Origin: Hoplostethus atlanticus
Lineage: Eukaryota; Chordata; Actinopteri; Trachichthyiformes; Trachichthyidae
Length of the DNA: 64,000 nt
Direction: 5' to 3'
Assembly (NCBI GenBank): GCA_034670405.1
Contig: JAXDDX010000055.1
Coordinates: 2,248,501-2,312,500, forward strand
This document shows, piece after piece, positions 36,438 through 50,339 of the stretch (position 1 is the first letter of the stretch; every line of letters starts with the position of its first letter). Below the pieces are notes generated by a model, which saw only the letters and a list, made by a program, of their open reading frames with translations, ran no database searches and was not told the origin of the DNA. Both the position numbers and the translations under genes were made by a program.

Positions 36438-37782
36438 CAACTACAAGCACTGACCTCCAGTAGGTGATCATCATATGGCAAAAAAATCATTCATTTATGC
36501 TTGTTTATTTACAATATTCTACCTTCATATAGCTTAAATCAGTTTGATAATACTATGATTTTCTAAGATTTCTACCTAAAAACCCTAAAAAAGGTGGGTA
36601 AACTCTATTCCCCAAATAAAAAAACGTGTATCATCCACTACATCCCTGCGTACAAGTATGATTTAGTGTGGCAATTTTCAAAGTAAGACTAAACTCAAAA
36701 TGATGATGGGCCAGAGCCGGGCTCCACAGTGTTCTATATCAGGTCCAAACATAAAAGCACCTTTCTCTCTGGCTCACACACTGCGTGGCACAGTGCACTC
36801 TTTTAATAGAGAGTCAATGAATCATAATGCAGCTCCCACTTTACAGTACTTCCTACTCTAATGTCTCTCAAACTGAAGTGGCAATATATGGAGAACTTAC
36901 CCCGGGCGTAATTCCAGAAAGGAGAAAACAGCCACTGGTCATACTGAAAAGAACATTTTAACTCAGCTCAGTGTTCTCTATGAACATAATACTTTTTATG
37001 GATCCGCGGCACTTAAGACCCGATAGATAAAACCACCAAAAAGCAGCCCAGGGGGACAGCAGCTGCAGAGGTTGGCAGAGGTGGAAAGCAACTGTACACT
37101 ACTAACTGAACTCGGGTAGCTTTGTTAAGCCTTTACTACTACCACTGTACTACCACTGATGGACACACAAACACACACACACACATGCAGAGTGTACACG
37201 GCGTGATGACTTGAATAGCTTTTAAATGCAAACCAACGCGCTCCCCATTCTGAGGACACCAAAACCAGTTTGTAAATCCAGTAAACGGTCTTTCTGGTCT
37301 GTAAAACATCAGTGAAAACAGGTACAAGGATGCTCACCTTTGACATGAGGGGACAAACAAAGGCTATTCAAATCCACTTTAACAACATACTGTTTGCATG
37401 GTTTTGGTTGGATAGCAGACCCGAAAGTGCATCATTTATTTATATTTATTTATTTGTACATTGTAGGCATTGATTCATTGGAGGCGTGATTAACAATCAA
37501 TAAAATTATAGAAAAAGTCAAAATTCCTAGATTGCTAACATTACAAGCAACCAAGGATAAAGGAAAGGATATATTATGCTAAGGTAATTTGCTATGGAAA
37601 CACTGCAAAACTCGAATTGTTTCGGATCAATTGCCTGGAGTCTCACCTGAGGTGCCTGCTCTCTTCTTTGCATTATTTGTTTTCAGTGTCTGGTGTTTTT
37701 TTTTTTAGTTAAGGATTATGAACAGCATTCTCTGTGGGTGTATAGAAGTTTTGTGTGTCTCTCTCTCTCTCTGCTCATCCAG

Positions 37783-37900
37783 AACACCGGCTATGATCGG
37801 CTGCTCTTTTGTGGTTGATCGCCAATACTTCGGAGACATCGGTCTGCTGGATCCGGGCATGGAGGTCTACGGAGGCGAGAACATCGAGCTTGGCATGCGG
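37783..37900 (+). CDS. galnt9: galnt9 exon 6 (YGGEN segment)
   Basis: Acceptor CTGCTCATCCAG, preceded by a (CT)n stretch that serves as polypyrimidine tract; donor GTGAGG. The exon reads TPAMIGCSFVVDRQYFG, DIGLLDPGMEVYGGENIE and LGMR and ends in phase 0. The YGGEN segment (37868-37882) is the GalNAc-transferase motif. Most paralogues carry Trp in place of this Tyr, and the swap defines the Y subfamily (T8, T9, T17, T18). The change lies in the acceptor/donor site loop and is one suggested reason for the weak activity of the subfamily. At 118 nt it is the second-shortest exon in the window. Confidence 0.95.
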
Positions 37901-39346
37901 GTGAGGACCTTACTGACTATTACCCAGGCTGGAATTCAAATGCGTTCTGAGGAGAATACTTTGATATAAACTTAAAATATACTTCTTTTATTAAACCAAA
38001 TTTAAAGGCACTATGTTGGAAAGAAGAAAAAAAAGAAAATTGCTGGGAGAATTGCTGCAAGGAGGTTTTTTTCTTTTTAGCTTTTTTAATGAGTTTTTTA
38101 AAGCTGGAGGGTTTGTGTGCAGCTGTACACCAAGAAGGCCAGTGTAATGGAACACATAAGCCATAATTACAGATCCAATATTTGGGAGGGTAATATTCAC
38201 ATGAATAGTCCTGGTGGGAATGATTTGTGAAATCTATATTCCGACTTTGGAAAAGCCTGTGATGACGTTTCCTGTGTTTCCTAGCCTGAGGGTTACAGCT
38301 TAAGATACAAAACCCAGGGGCGTCAACAGAAGCCCATGATTCAACTTTGCAAAGTTAGAATTTCTTAGATGGAAGTGGAGAAGAAAAAAAAAAAAAATCC
38401 CCTTAATACAAATCTTCAGCCAACCCAAAGGCTATAAAGCCTGTATACGGAAAATGTAAATCTCCTTTCCTGCTGCTTTGAGTTGAATTTAACGCTTCAT
38501 GTGAGCGAAGGGCTTGGTGAAGAATTGGCGAGCGTTTAAATTCAGAAAATGTTTCTCTCCAGCCGAGTGGAACCACTTTGAATCTAAACTCATTCCTTGG
38601 AATGAGAAATGCTTGAAAGATCCCACTTCTTCGTTTAACGGCGTCCTCACATCCATTTTCGAAAAATCTCGAGATGGCTTGAATGGTGCGCCTCAGAAGT
38701 GTCGGGCCACCTTTTTGAAGAAGCCCTTGAGTGGCAGCGGGAGAATAGATCTCGGTTTACAGATTGACGTGGTGCTTTATTGAAGCCAGAGACGGCTCTA
38801 GTACTTGATGACCATTTCAGAGCCTCTCATAATCCCAAATAGACCCGTGGTCCTTTTTGCCGTCGACAATAACGACGCAATCATCTCACCTCTTGTGTCT
38901 TCGTCCAATGCTTGTTCTGCCATCACCATAGAGCCATCGTCATGTATTAAGTGCCAGCTCCCAATGGCCTCCACCAAGGTTACATGTAGTTTCCTATTCA
39001 GTAGACCTGCTTATATGTACCTAACAAACCATGCGGCTGAGTTAGAGGTGGTTCGTTTGAGGGGGATTAATTCAGCTACAACCACTAAATAAAGTTAGAA
39101 CGACTCTATTGAACTGTGAAATATAGGAGAATAGTTAACTCCTTTCTCCTTTTGCTCAGTCGCAGCAGTTTCCCATTGACTCTCTCCCCGTCTGTCTGTC
39201 TCACAATGGCATATTTACCTTTTACCGTGAAGTAGCTCGGTGAATGTGCCCCTTTATGCCTGCGAACACAATGCCATCAAATGCAATTACCTTTTTCTCC
39301 TGTTCGCCGTGTGCATGTGGAAATGAAACACATGCCACAGAAGCGG

Positions 39347-39373
39347 CTATTCAAGCTGCGGGAGCTTGAATAG
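39347..39373. other. Perfect 11-bp inverted repeat with 5-base loop
   Basis: CTATTCAAGCT, loop GCGGG, AGCTTGAATAG. It lies in a unique-looking block of intron 6 and could form a DNA or RNA hairpin; function unknown. Confidence 0.8.
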
Positions 39374-40545
39374 GCCCCCGCAGTCCACGGCCAGCTTCAA
39401 CAGTTCATATTGTACAGACGCTAATGGAATGGAGATGGGCTTCTGGCTGACGGAGGGCAATTACTCCCTCTAAGGCTACCGCAGCACAGGCGACTCATTG
39501 TGCCGGCTGAAGAGTTGCCATTTAGGATCGGCTTGATTGACAGGAACATGTCCAACAATTAGCCAGGGCGGCTCTCAATAGCGGAGCCTGCCCGGGACCA
39601 TCTCACTACAGGGTGCTGATGAAAGGCGCGGTTCACCCAGAAACATTACAGCGGATTTATAATTTACCGGTGAGTTGTGCCTTCTGTAGCACACTTTGAG
39701 TATAAAAAGGCTCCCTGGATCCAAGGCACTGACCTCTTTGTAAGCAGAAAAGGAGTCCAGGATTCGCTGTGGTGATTGTTGTTGTTGTTTTTTTGGAGTA
39801 AACATGGAAGAGAATAAAATAAAGCCGAGGGAAAGGGAAACTAGATCAGAGATCTCACCGGAGGTTTCTGTTTCTCCATGTGTGAAATAATTTACAGGAC
39901 GGGGCCGGAGTGAAATGCAACGAGCAGAGACGTAAAGCAAGACTGAGCCGCAGAGGCACACCGATATGTGAAAAAGACCTTCCCAGCATGCTTCAGTGTA
40001 CTTCAACCGCGGCCATACTGTTGTTTGACAAATGTATTCTGTCAAGTTCACTATCTATTTTCTAATTTTAAATCATGTTCGTGCCCTACACATCCGGAAA
40101 TGAAAATTCTGCCAACAGGAAAAAAAGGGATAGATAGGGATAGAAATGATGAATTCTGCCAGAAGTGTCAATACAAGTTTATCTTGTACTGCATCTCCCA
40201 CCCCTCCTCCTCCTCCTTGTTGCTGAGTCTCTGCTGATATAGCATCTCAGGAGACCAGAACACTGCCTGCCAGTTCCTTTGGGCATAGGTATTACACTGT
40301 GGTAACTCCTTAAATATACATCCTACATAAAATCTATCAAAGGGCAACTCCGTATCTGGTGCACCTGCTAGTAACAATGAAGGTGCTCCGTCTTTATTTA
40401 AGGATTATTCTAAAGGGATTTGGTTGGTAGACGGCACACTGTGGTAAGTGAGAGGTAAGATAGGAGAGAGCGTGACGCGCCATGACAAGTCAAATTCGAA
40501 TCAGTGTCCTGGTGAGCATACGGTATGCACTGGGGTTCGACGTTG

Positions 40546-40900
40546 CAGGCCGATACTGATGTCGGTATATTTGTATGAAAGTTGCCAATAGCCGATAATT
40601 TGTGTGAATATTTCCATTTTCAAGCCAAAAAAAATACAAGAATGCAGTGATTTCCCCCAGAATTTTATTCTCGTCAGGGTGGAAAAGCCTCTGAATCAGC
40701 ATTTAGACCATCGTGGGACACCAAAACTCTCCACTGAAACCCAAACTAATTCTTGTAGGGTTAGCAGCTCCTTAAGGCAGGGTGACCCATCCCACATATT
40801 CAATGGTAGGTGAAACTCTGGGATACTCTTTCCATGAAGAATTGATTTAAAATAAAACATTATTGAACAATTAAATAAATAAGTAAAATGTGCAAAGAAT
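40546..40900 (+). repeat. CAGTGTTTCCCCC-family repeat, copy B
   Basis: GCAGTGATTTCCCCCAGAAT, TCAGGGTGGAAAAGCCTCTG, CATTTAGACCATCGTGGGAC and TTAAGGCAGGGTGACCC match copies A and C. The start has GGCCGATACTGATGTCGGTA. Confidence 0.65.
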
Positions 40901-43900
40901 GAACCAAAAAAAGTTTTTTTGTTTTATTTTGTTTTGAAGTCCCATGTCGATAACCACCTGGGCTGAGCCTCAAGGCATCTGGCCATAGTCTCTCTGTAGT
41001 GAAGAAAATGGAGCTAATTAAAGTCAAACCACCAACTACCAGACTGGAGAGAGACATAATTACACTTGGTCCCCTCAGCATCCCAAGCAGAGGTATTACA
41101 GTTTGATGATAGTCACTATTTAAAAAAAAAATGTATCTTTCATTTCCTTTTTCAGTTTAGCATTTTATTTTTCATAAATGTTGCGTATTAGTTTTATTTT
41201 GAAGTAAGTTGAGGTATTTTTATGGTTCGTTAGATGAACCTAGAGCTCATCTAACGCTGCCCAGCACTCTCATTTTACAGCGCATGTAAACATTCTCTCT
41301 TCTCGATGAAAAAACAAAACTGTGAACTCAAGCGGAGATACTTACTAATATTTCTGGCGATACAATAACGGGAGCTTCAGTCGGTCAGATGCATTAAGAT
41401 GTTGCTCCTGGTTTATTCTAAAAGCATCTGTCTGACTCATACAAATGTGAAACCTGTACACTTTAATACACATCATTAACCGCTCAAGCCATCTGGATCT
41501 CTGTGTAAGCTCATGTTAGGACGGAACAGGAGCCGTCAAATTCCAGATGGCTTGCTTTGTCAAAGCTATTATTTATCACCATACGTTGTTTTGTAATCGT
41601 ACGTTCCATTAAGGAGAAGGAGACTTTACTATATTACAAAGGTATTTATGGACTCTTTATATTTATTGTTGTGCTTTTGAACCAGGGACTGGTCGTGTAT
41701 TACAGCTAAACATGAGCAATATTTTAAGAGTGTTTGTTGAAGTAAAACCTGTATTTTTAGAAAAGAAAGTTTCCCAAAAAGTCATACTCCCTCAAGAACA
41801 TACATATGAATTCTGCAGCTCGAAGCTCCTTCCTGCAACTTCCTCCTTCCTTCCTTCCTCCTGCTAATCAAGGACTCAAAGCGATATTTAAAAAGGAAGT
41901 GATTACTGTGGAACTAATTAAGAAGTGTCATGTGTAGTCTATGATCCTTGGAGTGTGATGTTGTCGTGCTTTGTTTGGTATGTCAGCTTATTGTTAACTA
42001 ACAATTGTTAACTATTACCCAAATCAAATCAAAAATTTCGATTATAATTGGAATTGCATCTTTAACATTTCAAAGTGTACAACCAATCAGAGCAGACCCA
42101 GCCTCTGCAGTGTTTTCTTTGGACTCCTACAGGCTGTAGCTACCCACAGCAAAAAGCGGTCACCTTGGAGAGGGCAGGAGTGTCGTTATGAGCCGGCATT
42201 AAGCCCCGGCCATCTGTGGTCACCAGCCATTCTGGCAGCTGCAAAATCACCGCCATGCCCAATGTCCATCAAGCAGCAAATGACGGGGGGCACTGACCAT
42301 ATGTGAGCCCTTTCCAGCAAACTGAGCCATTCCAAAGATGGGAACCAATCTCAGGCCGCGGAGAATTCTGCCATTGCCGTTTATCAAATCACAAAGACAA
42401 ATGTGGAGAATTATTGGATAACTGCCAGCATGAGGAATGCTGCGCGAGAGCCCCCTGCACAAGAGAGATCATCCTAGCAGAAAGCCCCGATCTCTTACAT
42501 ACAGTGCATTATCGACTTCTTGATATGCAACTCTCATGTGGAGTCTCATCCCCGGTACATGGCTGATTAATTCTCAGAATACAGTTCTTGATCGGGGCTA
42601 CAGCATGGGAGGAGCCATCTGCTTCTCATCAATACTGTACATCCTGTGTAAAGGTAACAATAGGGGAGCGCCTTGGCTATTGATCAAGCATTTGTCTTTT
42701 TCAATGCCTGCATTATTTAGTGGCTGAATCAATCCGCCGGGGCTTAATGGACTGAGAGTTACTCACTTTGTAGTTCATTACTGTATGTTTCGGCCTGTTC
42801 CCGAGAGGGGAGAGTGAGAACCGATGCAACTATGACAAATGTGTGTCCTCAATGCAAGGGTCAGGCATTGTTGCAATTTGACTGCTGCAGCTAATGTGCA
42901 GTTTTGCAGACATACCACGTCCTTGAGCGGCTCTACACATGTTCCACTGCCTTGTTATTTTAGGTCGCGCTGATCCAGGCTATATCAGTACTTTATGGGG
43001 CGACAGATCGTGTGTTTGGAAAGCATACGGTATCTCTCCCCTGTAACAACGACGCGCAGTTTACTCTTCAGCCTGAAATAGCTTTTGAAGAATGACATGA
43101 TGTCCTGAGCGTCAACATACCTCGGAGAGTAGCTGCTTTGGTGTTCAGGGCCAGAGGGACAAGTAATTAGAAAGACCTTGTCAGCGCACCTATTATCTAT
43201 GTGAATCATAAACTTCAATAAAGGCCTCTTTTAAGTGTGACTGCATGTACTCCCACTTATCTTTAAGCACATATTGACAAGATAATTTGAGGCAGATTAT
43301 GCATTTCACATCCCTGTTATTCAGAACTTTATTCAGACTTAAAATGGTGGCGCATCAAAGCCCTCTCCCTCTGGAGAATACCAAGACCAGTGAGTACAGT
43401 AAACTTTGACAAGCACAGATTGGCTCATCCCACACATGTACTAGTTAATCTGTTCACGTAATTGCCTCTGCTGGATGTCTCAGACACATTTGGCAGAAAA
43501 AAATGATGATCTGACAAGGCCGAAACATTTGAGGAGAAGTGAGACGGACTGATTTCAGCCGCACCGCCGAGCCGGCGGACATATCAAAGGCAGAGGCGGT
43601 GGCTGGATAGAATTAGCTTTTGACAGATGGCGGAGTTAAAAGGGCACTCTCCATTTTTTGGATGTATGAGAGAGAGAGAGACTGACAAAGAAGGCGTGAA
43701 AAGGAGATATGGGCCCTGGGGAGGGGCTAATATCCAGCCTCTCAATGGAGGAGGGAGCCTTCAGTTCAACACTTTGAAACATCGCTGATCATCGGAGAGG
43801 AAGGGAGGAATGGAAAACTCAATGAACAAGATATCCACCAAGAGGAAATAAACAAAGATTGGTGAGCGAGCTAGCGCCTCAGCTATCGCTAAAATATAAA

Positions 43901-45778
43901 CAGTTACCTCTCGCTGCCACTTGGGGCCGCCAACGACTACATTACATAAAGCTGTGCCAGAGACCTGCCGGTAATGTTGCAATACCTTGGTTAGCGATAG
44001 AGGGGATGCAATACATACATAACTTAATGCCCCTTTAACTATTCAATTGCTAATGTGCAATAAAGGCTTTAAACTTATCCAGAAATTGAAAGAAAAATGG
44101 CACCTAAAGTACTCTTAGAAAATAATTGTTGGCATGAGAGTAAAACAAAATTGGTATTTAAGTTAAGAGTTATCTTGACTCAAAACAGTTACATTTTTTG
44201 ATAAAACTGTCTGTGTTTTTGCTTGCTGATGATTTTCCAGGTATTAAAATGCATAGGTAGTGTTCAAATCCTAATGCTACCTCTGTAGCTCCCTGTTGGT
44301 ATTCTAGTCGCTCACACAACAGTTTAGGAGACTGACTTACTAATTCTAAGTGTTAACTGTGCGATAGTCACAGTTGGACCAGCCAGAAAAGGACGCTGAC
44401 AGAATTGGAAATGAGAGTCGATGTGAATGTGCAGACAATGCATAGATAGTAACACCTAGGTTGATGCTAAAGCAAAGATAGTGGTCATCTCCGTGCCTAT
44501 TATATCATGCTTGTCTGTATTAATAACAATTTTGAGACACTGCTTGATGGTTGTACTCTATAAACTACAAAAAAAAAAGGAGAGAAGATATGCACATTCA
44601 GCCTGGATATGCCATGCTCCTAATCAGCATTTCCTGGCATTTCTTTGAAACAGGCAGGTCTTTTTGGGATATTACATTGCAAAGAGGCGTCCCTTGGGTA
44701 TAGAGATTCCAGAGGGGCGAGCATTTCAATTAAAAACAGGGAAGTGTAAAATTCCCCAGACACAACTGAGCGCACACAACTCATTATCTCAAGTGGCTAG
44801 AACAAGCCTGTGGATGGCTTTCTTCCCAGTTTATTGTGAAAATGTATTGTGCGATTCTGTGCTTATGTAAGTCCTGTGACATGGATCACATGGATCCAGA
44901 TAGGAATAGTGTTACGGTTATACATAGTGTTCTCCCTGTCTAAACTGTCCTCCAAATGGTGTGTAGCTGCTGTCATGGATGAACTTGTTATTCTGGTTTT
45001 GATGAGGTTTTTACTTGAACTTCAGGTTTGCTTGGTTTTTAATTGGAAAATATTGCAAAATATGCATGACAACATTTGAAAAATGCTGGTGGTCCACTAG
45101 AAATTAAGACTTTTTTTTTTTTTTTTTTGGTTTGGCCAAAAGGAGAAATAATATGTTTTGTGATAGTTGTCCTGAGTGGTGAGGCATCATTGTAGCTAGA
45201 AAAATGTCTTCAACTGAGTCAGAAATAGTGTTGGGGAAGGTACTCTGAAACTAATTTACAATTAACTACCTCACAATGACAAAAGTTTAACTTTAAAAAT
45301 AATGTTTTTTCTTGGGAAAAAAAAATAGTTCCACTAAATGTACTTTCATGCATAGATTTCATTCCAGCGTTTCAAATTGAAACAAATACACCTGACTGCA
45401 GAGTGGTTGGTTTGACTTTGGCTTCGAATGAGCAACCTGAAAAGAATGAAAACGCTTGCTGGAGAATTGTATCTACCATAGCTAGATCTACAGGATCAAC
45501 ATTAGCATTGATTTCTTATATGTGAAGTACCATGACTCCAAAATGTCAATTATCTGACTTGTGTGATGGTTCATGGCAAGAAACCATTAGCTCAGGCATT
45601 GATTTTCAGAGCAGTATGGCTAAAGTCATGCATGTGTGGATGAACACGAGCTCAACCGTACACATGAGGGAACGTGTGCACGGGCATTGGTAACCTTTTA
45701 AAAACAAGTGCAAATCTGCACAGCAGTGTAGCTCGGAGATGTGATCAATGTTGTTATTCTCCCTCTCACACACATGCA

Positions 45779-45780
<2 letters not shown>

Positions 45781-45815
<35 letters not shown>
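45781..45815. repeat. (CA)n microsatellite
   Basis: 35 bp of CA. Confidence 0.97.
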
Positions 45816-45818
<3 letters not shown>

Positions 45819-46339
45819 ATACGGTAATGTTGGCATAAGACGCAGTAACATACTTCACTTACCATCAGTGAACTAAGCCAGTCTGTTGGCAATCTCTCGT
45901 CTTGTAAAATGTATGAAGTTTGTGCACCGACTACTAGCTAAATAATAGCATCAGGTGGAATAATCCTACTCAAATATATCCATTTTAGAGCGGCAATAAC
46001 AACTCAAATAACAACATAGCAAGCTTGCGTTACCTAGCAAACATTTTCATCTGCCATTCTATAGGCGGTGCTCTCCGTAATAACTACCATCCATGACGGT
46101 AGCCATAGAGCCAGCAAGCGCAAGGATGCAGCGCGATTGTGATCCGTGACGCAAGTCCTGGTGCCGACATTGCAAGATAGTGATCCACGATGGTAGCTAT
46201 AGAGCCAGTGTCGCCTCTGAACGTCACGCAGCCAGTAACAATTAGAGCTCGGGCGTTTCACGTCATGTGCTAAAAAGTAATTTCATGAAAGAATATATTG
46301 TATATGACAGTGACTCTCAAACGGACCCCAATATGCTTT

Positions 46340-46480
46340 AGAGCAGGGGTTTGAGACCATGTGCCACAGAGGGCTGAGGGTATGCAGGTTTCCTTTCCGA
46401 CCAAAGATTACAAGCAGGTGATTTCACTTATCCCACTATCACTGTTTGTCTAGCGACCCAGGGGCTAAAGCCATGATAAG
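46340..46480 (+). repeat. hAT-like MITE fragment
   Basis: AGCAGGGGTTTGAGACCATG, CAGAGGGCTGAGGGTATGCA, GACCAAAGATTACAAGCAGG and GTGATTTCAC follow the same order as the inverted copy at 32810-32960. Confidence 0.55.
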
Positions 46481-48754
46481 TGTTAGACAAAATGGAGAAA
46501 TATTTTCAAGTTGGAGCACCCTAAGTGGCTGCACAAAAAAGGCTGAGAGCTCTCACAGGGTGCTTTATTGAGAGGTTCGAGAGGTTTCCTGATTGAAATC
46601 AACTGTACTGGCATTCAGGAGAACCCTCAGAGTGCAGACTTTCTGAAGAAGCAGGAATGCTACATGCTGATTAAATCTGCTAAATAAAGCATTCAATCAG
46701 TCCCTCAGTCCTCAGTAAAAAAAAAAAAGGTTTCAGAGAATGGACCTCGCACCTATTGGTGGCTGTTTGCGGTCATGCGGAGTCCACTGCCCTTCACGTC
46801 AGTCATGCATACAGAACAGACGATAAAAGTGGAGATGAACTCTGGTTGACCCCGAAGCTACCGCTCCAGTCATTTGGGCAAAACCTGAGGCTTCTGTTCA
46901 TTGCTGCAGGATAATTTTCCACCCTGTCTGTCAAATCATTCAACTGCCTAGCAATATGAGGCAGAATATTAAGTCTGCATGACCTCAGCGCCCCCCCCCC
47001 CCCTTTCATCATCTCAATCTGGGTCCCAAACTGATTCCTGGCTCCTTTTCTCTGGCCCTATTTTCCATCTTGACCACTGACTGGGAAAAGCACTGGTTTA
47101 TATCCTTGTACTTCAAGCAAAGGTGTCATTAGTGGGGGTGGAAAGCAGGGAGTAGATTTAGGGGCCCTCAGGTTTGATGCAGTGGAGTCGGAGGGCAGTG
47201 TCATGTCTAGTCAATGGACCCAGAATATCCTAGCAGCCACCATGGCATTTAACCATGATGTGAAAATGGTTACATATAAAGATATTGAATACTGGCATAG
47301 CAGCTTCAATCCAACGATATTGGCCATAACAAACCCCATATGAGTCGAATCCTAGTGCACTGGGCTTACATTCTGCATGGATATTCATGGTTGGTTTGTC
47401 TGGGGAGCCAGCAGCTACCAGCTGGGGGAGCTTGGTGAAAATGTATCACTGAATTTAGCCCTTGTATTGATTTTATTGTGTAATGGTACCGATAGAAACC
47501 TGTTTACTGCTGTTAATGGCTTTTTATGCTGTTTATGGCTGATGTTTCCTGTAGCCCCGTGGAGCTTATCGCCCAAGCGGTCCTGCTCCAATTAACTAAC
47601 TGCATGCAGAGAGGCAATTAAATTAAATTAGAAATTACATTACCACTACATCAAAGTGCTTTGTATTAAGTGGTTCTTCTTAATGATGTAGTCTGCTATT
47701 TTATGAAGGGTCAGTGCCAAATGGACTTTACAAAACCGTAGTCCTAAGGACCCTGCAGTGCAGGATGTCAAAAGGTAGAAGATAAAAAATAATCCAATTT
47801 GCTGTTTAGATTTTATGATTTTCTTACGATATCACAATATTTAAAAGCACAGTGTGGAATTGCAGGATGATGCTCCCTGCAGAGACCGCATCCCCAGAAC
47901 TGGCTTTGTCTACAGTGGTGCTTTAATGGATTTTTCTTTCAGAGATTTAAGTTCCAAAAAGCTTATATCTCCCATGCAAGTTTTTAAGAGAGAACCTATA
48001 ATTTGTATTGCTTGAAGGGTAAGACATCATGGTTCCTCACACAATGCTTTTGCTTCAGTATTATATGTATTTATACCACGTAATAAATGTTATTCCTCCA
48101 TAGCAAAGGCAGGTATCGATTAATACAGAACAAACAGACGTCACAACATCACACGTCAGCCTATGTGATTGCACCTACAGATCAATGGTTTACCACGCGA
48201 GGACGCGAGGCGAGAGCGCTCCACTTGCAAAGCTGCTCTCAGCATGGCATCAATGTGTTTTCCAGTTTGAGCACAAGGGCAATCATCGCATCATCATTAT
48301 GTCTTTTGGTGTCCAGGGGGAGAAAAACAAAAAATCAGCCATTTGGTCTGATTTGTTTTGCTAATGCTTTGGCTGAAGCCCTAGTTCTGAAGGCACAGGC
48401 AGGGGAATAGAGAGATAAGAAATGCTGGAACGTGACACACACCACTGAGCCAGCAGGCTGCTGAGCACCACCTGTTTTCCCTCTGAATCATCAGAACCGG
48501 GGCTCTCTCATGCGTCGGAAAAGGTCAGATCAGCATTGATGATCCTCAAAGACAGACCTGATTCCCCGCAGACGCCATGTTCCATGTTGTTGGCTGTTTA
48601 GTTTTTTTGTTTTTTTCACCCCAGGCTCCTCCACCATCCCTTCCTCCTCCGCCCTTTAGAAACATAATTTGCATTTATGCCACATGGACGTCATGTGGGA
48701 AGAAGGGGAAGAACGGGATGACATCTGGTTGCCGCAGCTTAGAAGCGTTCATGC

Positions 48755-49150
48755 GTTTAAAGGAAGAATTCATCCTAAGACACTGACACAGCTATTGGTG
48801 ATGTACCTTATATTTCTGGGTCCATTTTGTTGTTCAGCGGTGTATTTTTCTTATTTGTTATGTGTTATGTGCATATCTTCTCTTATTATTTCTTATTTTC
48901 TTATATGTAACTACAGTAGAGTTTAATAGGAGAACATTTTTCAGTGATCTAAATCATCAGTGGTAAGTGTTTAGGTGTCAGTCCCTCAGACTCAAAGAGC
49001 AAGGGCTTCTTTCTACACTCACCATTTTGCACCGACGTTCAACAATCATACAGGGAGAAATCCATTGTAGAAGAGGAAGAGACACCAATTTCTCCACCGA
49101 CAGAAGACTCAATAGACCAGAATGCAATGCAGTGACAAGACATGTTGCGT
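48755..49150 (+). repeat. Dispersed repeat, TTAAAGGA family, copy 2
   Basis: TTTAAAGGAAGAATTCATCC, TTTCTGGGTCCATTTTGTTG, GTGTCAGTCCCTCAGACTCA and ACACCAATTTCTCCACCGAC all recur in order on the minus strand at 60490-60150. Confidence 0.75.
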
Positions 49151-49879
49151 TTTGCTACTGCTATTCCACTTACATGTAAAACCCACACCTCATGCTGCAT
49201 TCACGTCATATGGGAGTAACCGTAAATACAAGCTTCCGACTAGGAAAAAACATTCACAACAGCCTCCTGGTGGTAAACTTGCTGTGACAAATTGCAGAAG
49301 CATGGTGGCAAGCATGACATGATGTTTTAGACCAAGAAAATATTGGTTGATCGTAAAATGCTTTACGACAACAATTAACTTTAAGATTGCCATCTTGGAT
49401 GAGGGCGTTCCACCAGCTGAAACACACAAAGACTTCCAAGTTGTAGCAACAAAATGTCATCCCGTTTCTCGTTTCCCGTTCTGCCTCTTCCCAGATGATG
49501 TGAGCGTGGCAACAGAAGCATCTTCGCAACCACACGCACATCAAACACACAAACGTACACACCGTCACTCACACAGCCAGTCAATTACCTTGAGGGATAC
49601 ATCAGTGATGATCGACGGTAAACAGCATAGGATAAACACATGCAGGTGGCTCACAGTCTCTCAGAGGTAAACAGAGCTTAGCATGTAAGACCCTACAGCA
49701 GCTCAGTAAACTGATCTGAGTTGGTTGTTGCTAATAATCACTCACGGGGCACACAAAAAGTTTGCGTACGCCACTTTCCACACAAAATCGTACCGGTACA
49801 CATATGTCACATCATGCCTACTCAGTCTTTTGAGTCCGATTGGTGCGATATTGCGAGTTGGTAAAAAAAAAAGAAAAAA

Positions 49880-50145
49880 GGATAATGTCAAAGTGTGAAT
49901 TTGGGTGACATTTTATTTAGAGCTTTATTTTTTCACTACATTGTGTTAGGATGTAGTCTATAGTTTTAAAAAAAACATTCACTATGAGTACATAGTGATG
50001 CATGAGTGATTGACAATCTTTTTTTGACAAGCCTTAATTTCGTTCTATGTTGAGTAAATAGGTTTGTCACCAAAATCCCACAATATTGGGGAGTAAGAAT
50101 AAGCCTACACCTTCACATGTGATCAATTAATATGTTGTTGAAACG
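49880..50145 (+). repeat. 266-bp dispersed repeat, copy 2
   Basis: Full-length match to 6851-7116 with scattered substitutions, preceded by an A-rich stretch. Confidence 0.85.
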
Positions 50146-50231
50146 TATATAAAGGCTACATCAGTACGTAATGGCTGTGTACATGTTTCCTATTTTGTGT
50201 GTACACAGATTTTAGGGACTAATAACTATTA

Positions 50232-50339
50232 GTAACACTTATATAGTCTTATTAACACATAATGTTAATAAGCATCTTATAAGGGCCTTATTACCTATTA
50301 ACTAACGCTTATTACAAGGACCTTAATATAAAGTGTTAC
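50232..50339. mobile_element. 108-bp MITE with GTAACACTT ends
   Basis: GTAACACTT at 50232-50240 and AAGTGTTAC at 50331-50339 are inverted. The inside repeats TTATTAACxxxTAA words. The ends resemble those of the 739-bp element at 13.7 kb. Confidence 0.6.

Larger units (their letters stand above)
31142..37782 (+). other. Intron 5
   Basis: A 6.6-kb intron. It contains two diverged copies of a roughly 90-bp segment (32365-32455 and 33500-33590), a hAT-like repeat with a strong hairpin near 32.8-32.96 kb, LINE-tail-like pieces at 33.7-34.06 and 35.88-36.11 kb, and a GA repeat at 36.4 kb. Nothing coding was seen. Confidence 0.85.

Noticed and set aside
39575..40051. 158-codon open frame on the minus strand
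   Set aside because: Intronic, no known domain, includes poly-Gln from a short repeat; looks like chance.
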